Shown here piece by piece: positions 9,319-17,081 of a DNA stretch of 64,000 nucleotides. The DNA is taken from positions 25,811 to 89,810 of the forward strand of contig JANQJW010000070.1 in NCBI GenBank assembly GCA_028281445.1. Reading direction: 5' to 3'. Position 1 is the first letter of the stretch, and every line of letters begins with the position of its first letter. The notes beneath the pieces were generated by a model, which saw nothing but the letters and a program-made list of their open reading frames with translations, made no database searches and was not told where the DNA came from. Made by a program: the position numbers and the translations under genes. The stretch comes from Planctomycetota bacterium (GTDB lineage Bacteria; Planctomycetota; PLA2; JAEUHO01).

Positions 9319-9724
9319 CTCGGGAACTGGACGACCGCCTCGCGGACGAAGAGCGATCGGATCTTGTCCCAGAAGTCGCCGCCCAGCACGAAGAAGCTGG
9401 CGACGAACATCACGTCGCCGGCGATCGCGTAGGGCGTCTTCGTCAAGGTCGTGCCCGTTGCCATCGTGAGGTACGGCTCGACGAACGCGAACGCGATCGG
9501 GAGCACGAACATCACCAAACCGCGATCGCCGCGATCAAGGCCACGTCCGAGATCACGAAGAGCAGGGCAATCTTGCAGATGCCGTCCCACGGGGCCCCCA
9601 GGTCAAGCGCAGTGATCAGGGGATAGCCCGCCATCATGAGCTGGCCCGTGACGAGCACGGCCGTGCCCAGGATCATGCGTTTGCGCGACGGCTTCTCGGG
9701 CGTGAGGGAAGGGTCGATCTTCAC
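9315..9724 (-). pseudogene. Small inner-membrane protein, interrupted by an internal out-of-frame deletion
   Basis: Two adjacent fragments lie in different frames. The N-terminal piece (GTG 9724) runs KIDPSLTPEKPSRKRMILG to VALIAAIAVW and then stops. The C-terminal piece begins GLVMFVLPIAFAFVEPY and ends VLGGDFWDKIRSLFV. From memory, intact homologues (~150-aa membrane proteins ending in ALAGD...FVLGGDFWDK) have about 30 residues between the two parts, including a Gly/Tyr-Gly-Pro-Pro segment. This stretch is absent here, at the sequence around 9510-9515. I therefore read it as a deleted, frame-broken gene. Its last 4 nt overlap the end of the convergent transporter gene. Confidence 0.55.
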
Positions 9725-9876
9725 AGCGACGGACTCACTCTGGGGCCTCGTGCGCCACGCCGCCCCACGAGACGGCCCTGACGATTGCCTGCATCCGGCG
9801 CATGCCGTGTACCTCCCGGTCATCGGATGATACGTCTGCCTTCCGAGGCCGCGCCTCGGTCAGGTACGCTGCCTCC

Positions 9877-10281
9877 GTGGGCCTCGCTGACGACCGCCTG
9901 TACATGATCAAGCGGCTCAAGGCCGTCGTCGTGCCCGAGCTGCGTGCGATGGGCTTCAAGGGCTCGTTTCCGCACTTTCGCCGGTCGCGGAAGGGGTGGG
10001 ACTACTTGTCGTTCGAGTTCCGCCACCGCTACGGCGGCGCCTTCGCGGTCGAGGTCGGGCGCCGCAAGGACGGTGAGGCGGGCGAAGTGCCCGACAACGA
10101 GATGAACGCGTTCTGGGCACGAACCCGAGAGCGCCTCGGCACGATTCGTTCGGGCGAGGATCACTGGTTCTCCTACGACGACGCGCTGATCCGCTTCGGC
10201 AAGCGCCGGTTCGAAAGGCTGCTGCCCCAGGTGCTGGAGCTGATCGAGGCGGAGGCGGTACCGTGGTGGGAGGGAGACTGA
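9877..10281 (+). CDS. DUF4304 domain-containing protein
   Basis: A 134-residue protein (GTG start; ATG 9904 is an alternative). Phrases such as MIKRLKAVVVPELRAMGFKG, FPHFRRSRKGWDYLSFEF and FAVEVGRRK match DUF4304, a small domain of unknown function common in bacterial genomes and often found as a lone gene. The C-terminus is acidic and Trp-rich (EAVPWWEGD). It ends two bases before the stop of the convergent CHAT gene. No function can be assigned. Confidence 0.65.
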   Translation: MGLADDRLYMIKRLKAVVVPELRAMGFKGSFPHFRRSRKGWDYLSFEFRHRYGGAFAVEVGRRKDGEAGEVPDNEMNAFWARTRERLGTIRSGEDHWFSYDDALIRFGKRRFERLLPQVLELIEAEAVPWWEGD

Positions 10282-10282
10282 G

Positions 10283-13200
10283 CTACTCGGGCAGTCCCCA
10301 CAGCACCCACGCGGCCCAGTACTGCGGATGCGCCCAGCGGGGCTGGGAGCGCACCTCGGCCATCGCGCGGCGCAGCGCGGTCGCTGCGCTCTCCGGATCC
10401 CTCGACTTCGGATTCCACATGCGATAGAACGCCTGCATCAACGCGTTCGTCGCCTCGTCATCCACCTTCCACAGCGAGCAGAGCACGCGCGGCGCACCGG
10501 CGAAAAGGAAGGCCTGCGTCAGTCCGACGATGCCCTCGCTGCGGTAGACCTTGCCCTTGGCGGTCTCGCACGCCGAGAGGATCACACCGTCGGCCGGTAC
10601 ACGCATGCGGAAGATCTCGAGCGCGGTCAGGTAGCCGTCGCCGGATTCTTCCGGCGTGAGCGCGAGCGAAGAGAACATCGGACGTTCCGCATCGACCAGC
10701 CCGTGGCAGGCGAAATGAACGCTGCGCCACCGCGGACGTGCAGCCAGCATGGTGCGGAGCTTGCCCTCCGTCGCCTCGGCGCCGAGCAGCTTGTGGTTCG
10801 CGATCGCTTCGACTTCGGCACGCGTTGCAGGCAGGGGCATGAGCCTCTTTCCCATGCCCGCACCGCGGTGGGCCGGCCCCGAGGCCTGCGTTCCGTAGTC
10901 GGGATCGCCGAGGCCTAGGACACCGCTGCCGCGCTCGGTCTTCGCCTCGCGCAGCTTCGTGAGCACCGTGCCCGAGCTGACGTACGAGACGTCACGTTCC
11001 GGGAGGAGCAGCGCGAAGGGGACGTACCCGAGGCGTGCTGTGGGCGAGATCAAGACGCTGGTCACTTCATCGTCCAACCGAAGTGGATCGACAAGCATCG
11101 CGAGCAGCGCCTTCGCCGCCTTGGGCTCGAGGTAGGGCGGATCGTCGAGCAACAATGCGTCGACGGCCTCGAAGATAGTCTCCTCCTTCGGCAAGGCGAC
11201 GGCCCGCGCGCCGTCGGGCTCAACGATCAGCGCCCAGCTGCCCCAGATCGTGAGACCGTAGAACACGAGTGCTTCGCCCGGGCGCAGCGCGGCTTGCACT
11301 GCCTGCAGGGGCGCGGGCTCCGGATAGGCCAGCGCCGCGCCCGCCTTCGCCTCGCGCTGCACGCGCTCGACGGTCTGTTGCAGCGCCGCCTGGGCGTCCT
11401 TCAGTGCCTTGCGCGCCGATCGCACGGCCTTGAAGTTGCGCTGTTCGGTCGCACCGCGGAGCGTGGCGATGGCGCGGCGTTCCTTCGCTTGGGCTTCTTC
11501 AACCGCCTTCGTGAGCGCGGGCGGAATCAGGTCGTCGCGCAAGGTGCCGCGCGCCTCGATGGCTTCGAGGAGCGAGCCGGCGCGGCTCGTCTCTGCAAAG
11601 AACGCCAGGTCCTCGAGCGCGTCGCTCTCCAGGGCGGCCAGCGACCCGGACCGGAAGATGCGGATCCAGTTTTCCTTGGCGCGTGCGGCCTGTTCCGTGC
11701 CGAGCCCGCCGAACGTGAACCCGCTGGCCCGCGTCGCGCGCCTCGCCCAACGAACGGAAGCCGCGCGGTCCTCGATCTGCAAGTTGGCATTCGCCAGGTT
11801 CGCGCACAGCAGCATCTCGAAGTGGGGCGAGATCGCGTCTCCGAAGATCTCGAGCGCGCGCTCGAAGTGAGCGATCGACTGCTTCGGGTCGTCTTCGACG
11901 ACCAGCGCGCCGAGCGAGTTCTCGATCATCGCTTCGCGGCGTGTGGCACGCAGCTCGCGAAACACGGCTGCCGCTTCTGCGAACGCCTCGCGTGCCCTGC
12001 CCTTGTCGAACAGGGCGTAGCTGCCGCCCATGGCTGCCAGCGTCGACGCGACACCGAAGCGATCGCCCCGTTCTCGCCGCAACGTCAGGGCTCGTTGGAA
12101 CAGCTCGATCGCCGCCCGCGGGTCCGACTCCACCGTGCCCAGGTTGTGGAGGTCGATGGCCATCGAGCGCCGGTCGCCCAGCTTCTCATGCATCGCCAGC
12201 GCGCCGCGGTATGCCTTGGCGGCCGCCTCGTAGTCGCCGAGTCCGTTGTGTACGAGACCCAGGCCGGTGAGGGCGCGTGCCTCGAGCGTCGCGCGAAACC
12301 GGGGCCTCTTCACCTTCACGCCCAAGGCGTACGCGGCCTCGAAGGCGCGCAGTGCGTCAGCCAGAGCGCCGGAGCGGACGTGGAGGTTGCCGAGCTGTTG
12401 CAACACGTCGCCAAGATCCAAGGGGTCGCCGCCACGGCGCGCCAGGACTTCCGCGCGCTCCAGGTCGGCACGTGCGTTCCTGTAGTCGGCGCGCTTGCGA
12501 TACAGCGCGGCTCGGCGCAGGAGGCCGACACGCACGCGATCATCGTCGCCGCTCTGCTCGGCGACTGCCAGGCCCCGCGCAAGCCACGCCAGGGCCTCGT
12601 CGTACCGGCCTTGGCGTCGATACGACGTACCAACCTCGATCATCGCCGAGCTCGCGGATGCCGAGTGGCCGATCGCTTCCGCCGTCCGAATCACGTCGTC
12701 CAAGTGCTTTCGCAGCGCGACCTCGTCGCCGCGGCGGATGAGATAGAGGAGCTGGTGTTCGAGCATGACGAGCCGACCGCGCTGGTCGTCCCATGCGGTG
12801 AGCGTCTCGAGTGCCTTGCGCGCGTAGGCCATGGCGGCTTCGGTTTCGCGGGCACTCCGGCGTGCGCGTATCGCATAGTCCATCGACTCACGTGCCGGCG
12901 AGCGCCAGTCCAGCTCGACCATCATCGCGGCGGCGCGCTCGAATGCGTCAGCACTCTCCTTGCGTCGCTTGAGCTTCGAGAGGCTCAATCCCTCGAGGTA
13001 CGCGAGCCGCGCGCGCGTAACGGCGCCTGCGGTGTCGGGGATCCTGGCGAGAAGCTCGATGTTCTCGGCTGCCTTGGCGGTCTTGTTGTCGCGTACGCGG
13101 CGGTAGAGCACCCAACCGGCGGCCTCGGGGGTCAGCGCGATCTCCGGCTCGAGCAACGCGAGTGGGCGCTTGCCGGCACCGTTCGGCGCCGCCTCGCACA

Positions 13201-13420
13201 GCGCCCGAGCCGCGTCGACCCGGCCTCGCGTGCACAGTTCGAGTGCGGTGATGAGAAGGTCCCGGTCGTCGCTCATGGCCGCGAGGGCCTCGGGATCCCC
13301 GTCGTCAAAGGCCGCGATCACGGCTTCCGCGTGGTCGTCCAGCTTCTTCTTCTTCGCGGGGGGCTCGGCAGCCGCGGAGCTGCTCAGCGCCAGGACGACG
13401 AGGATGGAGAGAACTCTCAT
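10283..13420 (-). CDS. Exported TPR-CHAT domain protein (caspase-like peptidase)
   Basis: A 1045-residue protein that starts at ATG 13420 with a signal peptide (MRVLSILVVLALSSSAAA) followed by a Lys-rich stretch. Residues ~60-560 are tetratricopeptide repeats (for example NLGTVESDPRAAIELFQRAL and ALTGLGLVHNGLGDYEAAAKAY). A coiled-coil-like segment lies at ~600-680 (KAVEEAQAKERRAIATLRGA). The last ~350 residues are a CHAT (caspase HetF associated with TPRs) domain. It has the His box SVHFACHGL near residue 903, the Cys box VILSACETAKG near 950, and the closing FAGAPRVLCSLWKVDD. Both catalytic residues are present, so it is a potential cysteine peptidase. It is divergent from an ECF sigma factor. 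Confidence 0.9.
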   Translation of the reverse strand: MRVLSILVVLALSSSAAAEPPAKKKKLDDHAEAVIAAFDDGDPEALAAMSDDRDLLITALELCTRGRVDAARALCEAAPNGAGKRPLALLEPEIALTPEAAGWVLYRRVRDNKTAKAAENIELLARIPDTAGAVTRARLAYLEGLSLSKLKRRKESADAFERAAAMMVELDWRSPARESMDYAIRARRSARETEAAMAYARKALETLTAWDDQRGRLVMLEHQLLYLIRRGDEVALRKHLDDVIRTAEAIGHSASASSAMIEVGTSYRRQGRYDEALAWLARGLAVAEQSGDDDRVRVGLLRRAALYRKRADYRNARADLERAEVLARRGGDPLDLGDVLQQLGNLHVRSGALADALRAFEAAYALGVKVKRPRFRATLEARALTGLGLVHNGLGDYEAAAKAYRGALAMHEKLGDRRSMAIDLHNLGTVESDPRAAIELFQRALTLRRERGDRFGVASTLAAMGGSYALFDKGRAREAFAEAAAVFRELRATRREAMIENSLGALVVEDDPKQSIAHFERALEIFGDAISPHFEMLLCANLANANLQIEDRAASVRWARRATRASGFTFGGLGTEQAARAKENWIRIFRSGSLAALESDALEDLAFFAETSRAGSLLEAIEARGTLRDDLIPPALTKAVEEAQAKERRAIATLRGATEQRNFKAVRSARKALKDAQAALQQTVERVQREAKAGAALAYPEPAPLQAVQAALRPGEALVFYGLTIWGSWALIVEPDGARAVALPKEETIFEAVDALLLDDPPYLEPKAAKALLAMLVDPLRLDDEVTSVLISPTARLGYVPFALLLPERDVSYVSSGTVLTKLREAKTERGSGVLGLGDPDYGTQASGPAHRGAGMGKRLMPLPATRAEVEAIANHKLLGAEATEGKLRTMLAARPRWRSVHFACHGLVDAERPMFSSLALTPEESGDGYLTALEIFRMRVPADGVILSACETAKGKVYRSEGIVGLTQAFLFAGAPRVLCSLWKVDDEATNALMQAFYRMWNPKSRDPESAATALRRAMAEVRSQPRWAHPQYWAAWVLWGLPE

Positions 13421-13520
13421 GCGGGGAGGACCCGTGCGCCGCCGGAACTTGCACCCGATGCGGATCCAGAAGCGGCGCTTTGGGGATGGAGGATACCGGC
13501 GCGACCTATGCTGGTGCGGG

Positions 13521-14150
13521 ATGGCGGACGACAAGACCCCCGAGGCCGATGCACTGCGCGCAGCGGGCGAAGAACGGGAAGAGCGCCTCGGCGGGCTCGT
13601 CGAAGCGCACCGGCGCCGCTTGCTCAACATGGTCCACCTGCGCATGGACCCGCGCCTCAAGGCGCGGCTCGGTGCGTCGGACGTGATTCAAGACGTCTAT
13701 GTGGATGTCGTCCGTCGCATCGACGAATACCTCGAAGGCCCGGAGATACCGTTCTTCCTGTGGCTACGGCTGCTGACTGCGCAGAAGATCGTCGATCTCC
13801 ATCGTGTCCACCTCCACGCCCAGAAGCGCGACGTGCGCCGGCAGGCCGACGGCCGCATCTCCGGGCATCCCGAGGCGACGTCCATCGCGTTGGTCGACCA
13901 CCTCATGGGGCAGGGCACGACGCCGAGCCAGGCCTTGGCGCGCCAGGAGCTCCGGCACCAGGCGATCGAGCTGCTCGACGACATGAAGCCGGACGACCGC
14001 GCCATCCTCGTGCTGCGTCACTTCGAAGAACTGTCCAACGCGGAGGCTGCGGCCGAGCTGGGCATCGGCGAGGCGGCTGCCAGCAAGCGCTACGTGCGCG
14101 CGCTGGCGCGCCTGGGTGACGTCATGGAGAGGTTCGTGAAGCAGGGGTAA
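13521..14150 (+). CDS. Sigma-70 family (ECF-like) RNA polymerase sigma factor
   Basis: A 209-residue protein. Sigma region 2 is seen in RRRLLNMVHLRMDPRLKARL and SDVIQDVYVDVVRRIDEYLE, followed by PFFLWLRLLTAQKIVDLHR. Region 4 is LLDDMKPDDRAILVLRHFEE followed by a helix-turn-helix (LSNAEAAAELGIGEAAASKR). The SDVIQDVYVDV wording and the long linker are typical of the planctomycete-enriched sigma factors often found near Ser/Thr kinases. No anti-sigma gene is adjacent. The start is ATG 13521 (only a weak GCGGG upstream). It is divergent from the CHAT gene with about 100 nt between them, so one region may control both. Confidence 0.9.
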   Translation: MADDKTPEADALRAAGEEREERLGGLVEAHRRRLLNMVHLRMDPRLKARLGASDVIQDVYVDVVRRIDEYLEGPEIPFFLWLRLLTAQKIVDLHRVHLHAQKRDVRRQADGRISGHPEATSIALVDHLMGQGTTPSQALARQELRHQAIELLDDMKPDDRAILVLRHFEELSNAEAAAELGIGEAAASKRYVRALARLGDVMERFVKQG

Positions 14151-14158
14151 CTGCGCCG

Positions 14159-14491
14159 CTACTCGGACCCTGTCGGCGCGTTGTCCTTGCCGAGCAGCGC
14201 ACAGACCAGCGCTCCGAGGAGCGTCCACGTGGCGGGATCCAGGATCGCCGGCGCGAAAACCCACGCGCCCAGGGACCCGGGGCCGGTGAACCACGCCGTC
14301 GTCGCGAACAGGATCGAGAGCAGCGGCACGCAGGAGAAGCCGCGGTCGTCGCCGCGTGCCCGGCGCCACCCCGCCCCGACGACACCGAGCACGTTGCCGA
14401 GCCACACGAAGACGGCGAGAGCGAAGAGGATCGTAGCGAGCACCGTGGAGATTAGACGCCGCCGGCGACCGGCGCCTACAGTGCGGCTCAT
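14159..14491 (-). CDS. Hypothetical small membrane protein
   Basis: A 110-residue protein with a basic N-terminus (RRRRLISTVL) and three hydrophobic segments at about residues 16-40 (LATILFALAVFVWLGNVLGVV), 53-70 (VPLLSILFATTAWF) and 74-97 (LGAWVFAPAILDPATWTLLG). I recognise no family. Its ATG overlaps the ATG of the divergent GNAT gene (bases 14489-14492), so one of the two probably starts further in; a GTG at 14443 is a possible alternative here. Confidence 0.5.
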   Translation of the reverse strand: MSRTVGAGRRRRLISTVLATILFALAVFVWLGNVLGVVGAGWRRARGDDRGFSCVPLLSILFATTAWFTGPGSLGAWVFAPAILDPATWTLLGALVCALLGKDNAPTGSE

Positions 14492-15452
14492 GGAGATCCG
14501 TCCGGTCGATCCCTCTACCGCCGACTACGAGGGCATGGCGGCGTTGTGGAACGATCTCTTCCCCGACATGCCGCGGCACGGCGACATCTGGCGCCACCGG
14601 GACACGAACCCGCACCCGGGCATCGAGCCGTGGGGTGGCTTCGTGGCGATGAACGGCGACTCGCTGCGTGGGATCGGCTACTTCACCGGATGTCCGACCG
14701 CCGGCGTGGACGGGCAGCTCCAGTACACCTACGCCGTACCCGATGGTCCGGACGCCGCAGCCGTGCTCGACGCGCTGCATGAGGCCCTAGACGAAGAGGT
14801 GGCATCGCACGCGCCGCCGGTGGTGGTCGGCTCCGCGCGCGACACGCACCCCTGGATGGTCGCGTTCTACGAACGCCACGGATTCGACGTCGTGCAGGAG
14901 ACGGCCAGCAGCACGCTGCGTCGCCCCGATTTCGCCGCCCACGCCGGTGCGGAGGCACGCGAGCGCCTCGCCATCGCGGGCTGCCGGGTGACCAGCGCCG
15001 CCGAACTAGCCAAGGACGGCGACGCATGGCTGCGGCCGTACCACGCGCTCGAGAGCGCGCTCGTCGGGGACATTCCGTTTGACGGACCCGTGCGCGAGCG
15101 GCCGTTCGAGGAGTTCACCGAGCGCGTCGTCGATCCCGATCGCTTCAACCCGAACGCTGCGTTCGTCGCGCAGCACGAGCGTACGGGGGCCTACGTCGGC
15201 ATCGGCCAGCTCTGGACCTACACGCATATTCCCGACTACGCGTTCGCCGGCCTCACGGGCGTTCTGCCGGCCTTCCGCCGGCGCGGCATCGCGCGTGCGC
15301 TCAAGCTCGCCACGATCGACTTCGCCGCGAGCCACGGCATCGAGCGCATCACGGCACAGAACGAGGTCGACAACCCCATGCTGCAGCTCAACCTCGCGCT
15401 GGGATTCGAGATCGATCACGTGCAGCGGACGATGAGCAAGCGGATGTCCTGA
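14490..15452 (+). CDS. Double GNAT-domain N-acetyltransferase
   Basis: A 320-residue protein with two GNAT-like halves. The N-terminal half (MEIRPVDPSTADYEGMAALW to about residue 150) is degenerate. The C-terminal half has the acetyl-CoA motif A as VLPAFRRRGIARALKLATID (residues ~260-280) and the following ERITAQNEVDNPMLQLNLAL, which ends in the typical N-x-x-M-L...N..LGF. The layout resembles mycothiol-synthase-like tandem GNAT proteins, but the substrate is unknown. A hairpin (15457-15479) follows the stop. Confidence 0.85.
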   Translation: MEIRPVDPSTADYEGMAALWNDLFPDMPRHGDIWRHRDTNPHPGIEPWGGFVAMNGDSLRGIGYFTGCPTAGVDGQLQYTYAVPDGPDAAAVLDALHEALDEEVASHAPPVVVGSARDTHPWMVAFYERHGFDVVQETASSTLRRPDFAAHAGAEARERLAIAGCRVTSAAELAKDGDAWLRPYHALESALVGDIPFDGPVRERPFEEFTERVVDPDRFNPNAAFVAQHERTGAYVGIGQLWTYTHIPDYAFAGLTGVLPAFRRRGIARALKLATIDFAASHGIERITAQNEVDNPMLQLNLALGFEIDHVQRTMSKRMS

Positions 15453-15456
15453 AACC

Positions 15457-15479
15457 TGGGGCGGCTTCAGGCCGTCCCT
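15457..15479 (+). terminator. Stem-loop after the GNAT gene
   Basis: The sequence GGGGCGGC, a short TTCA-type loop and GGCCGTCCC can form an 8-bp GC-rich stem with one G-T pair. It starts 5 nt after the GNAT stop codon and ends before the next start. There is no U-run, so it is an imperfect terminator candidate. Confidence 0.45.
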
Positions 15480-15493
15480 CTAGCTGGAGTTTC

Positions 15494-16411
15494 ATGGGCG
15501 CAGAAAGCAGACGAGTCTTCCTCACCGGCGCGACCACCGGCATCGGTCTGGCCACGGCGCGACTGCTGCTGGCCACCGATCACCGGCTCGTGCTCACGGC
15601 GCGCGAATCGTCCATGGATCGTCTCGCCGAGCTGGGGATCCGCGAGAACGAGCGCGTGCGGCTGCGTCCGCTCGACGTCACGAGAGACGAGGAGCGACGC
15701 GCGATCGTCGCTGACACGATCGATGCGTGGGGCGGCGTCGATGTGCTCATCAACAACGCCGGTCTCTCCTACCGCGCCGTCGTCGAGCATGTGAATCGTG
15801 AAGAGCGTCTGGCGCAGATGGGCGTCAACTTCCGCGCGCCGATGCAGCTGATCCAGCAGGTCCTGCCCGGCATGCGCGAGCGCCGCGAAGGACGCATCAT
15901 CACGATCAGCTCCGTCGGCGGCATGATGGCGATGCCGACCATGGCCGTCTACAGCGCATCGAAGTGGGCGTTGGAAGGCGCCCACGAGTCGCTCTGGTAC
16001 GAGGTACGCCCGTGGAACGTGCGGGTCACGTTGGTTCAGCCGGGCTTCGTCCGCTCCGAGGGCTTCACGAAGGTCAAGTACACCAACGACAGCATTCGTG
16101 CGGAACGCGACAACTGTGCGAACTACCACATGCACTACAGCTGCATGGGGGACTTCATCGCGAAGATGATGAAGAAGGCCAAGGCAACGCCGGACTCCGT
16201 CGCCCGGAAGGTCATCAAGACGATGAACCGCCGGCGGCCGCCGCTGCGCGTCGCGGGCACGCGCGACGCGTGGATGTTCTCGGCCATGCGGCGCGTCCTG
16301 CCGCGCAGTTTCTATCACTGGCTGCTCTACAAGAACCTGCCGTGTGTCGATCAATGGGGGGAGAACGCCGTGCCCGGCTGCGGCGCCGACGAGGAGAAGC
16401 CCGACGTATGA
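15494..16411 (+). CDS. Short-chain dehydrogenase/reductase (SDR)
   Basis: A 305-residue protein. The Rossmann motif is FLTGATTGIGLATARLLL (TGxxxGIG at residues ~11-17). NNAG follows at ~91, IITISSVGG at ~136 (catalytic Ser), and the catalytic pair sits in VYSASKWALEGAHESLWYE (YxxxK near residues 153-157). It is a classical NAD(P)H-dependent oxidoreductase, and the C-terminal extension (RRPPLRVAGTRDAWMFSAMR) resembles SDRs acting on larger lipophilic substrates. Its TGA overlaps the ATG of the next gene (ATGA), so the two are translationally coupled. Confidence 0.9.
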   Translation: MGAESRRVFLTGATTGIGLATARLLLATDHRLVLTARESSMDRLAELGIRENERVRLRPLDVTRDEERRAIVADTIDAWGGVDVLINNAGLSYRAVVEHVNREERLAQMGVNFRAPMQLIQQVLPGMRERREGRIITISSVGGMMAMPTMAVYSASKWALEGAHESLWYEVRPWNVRVTLVQPGFVRSEGFTKVKYTNDSIRAERDNCANYHMHYSCMGDFIAKMMKKAKATPDSVARKVIKTMNRRRPPLRVAGTRDAWMFSAMRRVLPRSFYHWLLYKNLPCVDQWGENAVPGCGADEEKPDV

Positions 16412-16965
16412 CGGCGTCCGATTGGTCCGCGCTCTTCGCCGAGAGCCACCCCGAGGCGGGGGCCGGCGAAGAGACGATCGCGCGCCTCCTGAAGACGCAT
16501 GGCGCGCCCCTGAGCGACGAGGAGATCGCGCGTGTCTTCGCCTCCCAGACGAACCCGTTCCATGCAAGCGATCCCATGTACGCGACGTGGCGGCCGTTCG
16601 ACCCCGAGCGGTGTGCGTTGCCGCAGCGACCCCTGCCGCCCGCCTATCTGGACTTCCTGCGCTTCTCGAACGGCGGCTCGTTTCGCAACGGCAAGCGCTG
16701 GTTCGACGCGTTCTTGACGACCGACCAGGTGCGCAGCTACCTGATCGACTACCACATCCCCGAGTACCTGCCGGGGGCTTGGCCGTTCGCCATGGACGGC
16801 AGCGGCGACTTCTATCTCTTCGACATGCGCGCCGAGGCCGGCGCGCAAGGCGAGTACCCGGTGCTCTTCGCGCACGCCGCGGCCCTCGGCTACGACGAGG
16901 CGCGGGTCGTCGCGGCCTCCTTCGAGGCAGCCTGTCGAGGCACAACCGATCCCGCCGACGCGTAG
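16408..16965 (+). CDS. SMI1/KNR4-like protein
   Basis: A 185-residue protein. The core resembles SMI1/KNR4 (SUKH) proteins: LPPAYLDFLRFSNGGSFRNG, then AFLTTDQVRSYLIDYHIPEY and WPFAMDGSGDFYLFDMR, which contains the G-D-x-x-x-x-D pattern. SUKH proteins often act as immunity or scaffold proteins. No toxin lies next to it, and here it is coupled to the SDR gene by a 4-nt overlap. The family call comes from pattern recognition only. Confidence 0.65.
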   Translation: MTASDWSALFAESHPEAGAGEETIARLLKTHGAPLSDEEIARVFASQTNPFHASDPMYATWRPFDPERCALPQRPLPPAYLDFLRFSNGGSFRNGKRWFDAFLTTDQVRSYLIDYHIPEYLPGAWPFAMDGSGDFYLFDMRAEAGAQGEYPVLFAHAAALGYDEARVVAASFEAACRGTTDPADA

Positions 16966-17081
16966 CTGTGCAGGGCTATCGGCCCACCTGAACGTAAACA
17001 ACACGTCCGGGCGCCAACGCGCGTCGTTGTTCCATGTGGGCAAGGTGGAAAGAGGGCCGTTGTCACCATAGGAGGCGTGCC

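Noticed and set aside
11294..14119. 941-codon open frame antisense to the TPR-CHAT gene
   Set aside because: It crosses two well-supported genes in the wrong frame or strand and shows no domain. It is a by-product of high third-position GC.
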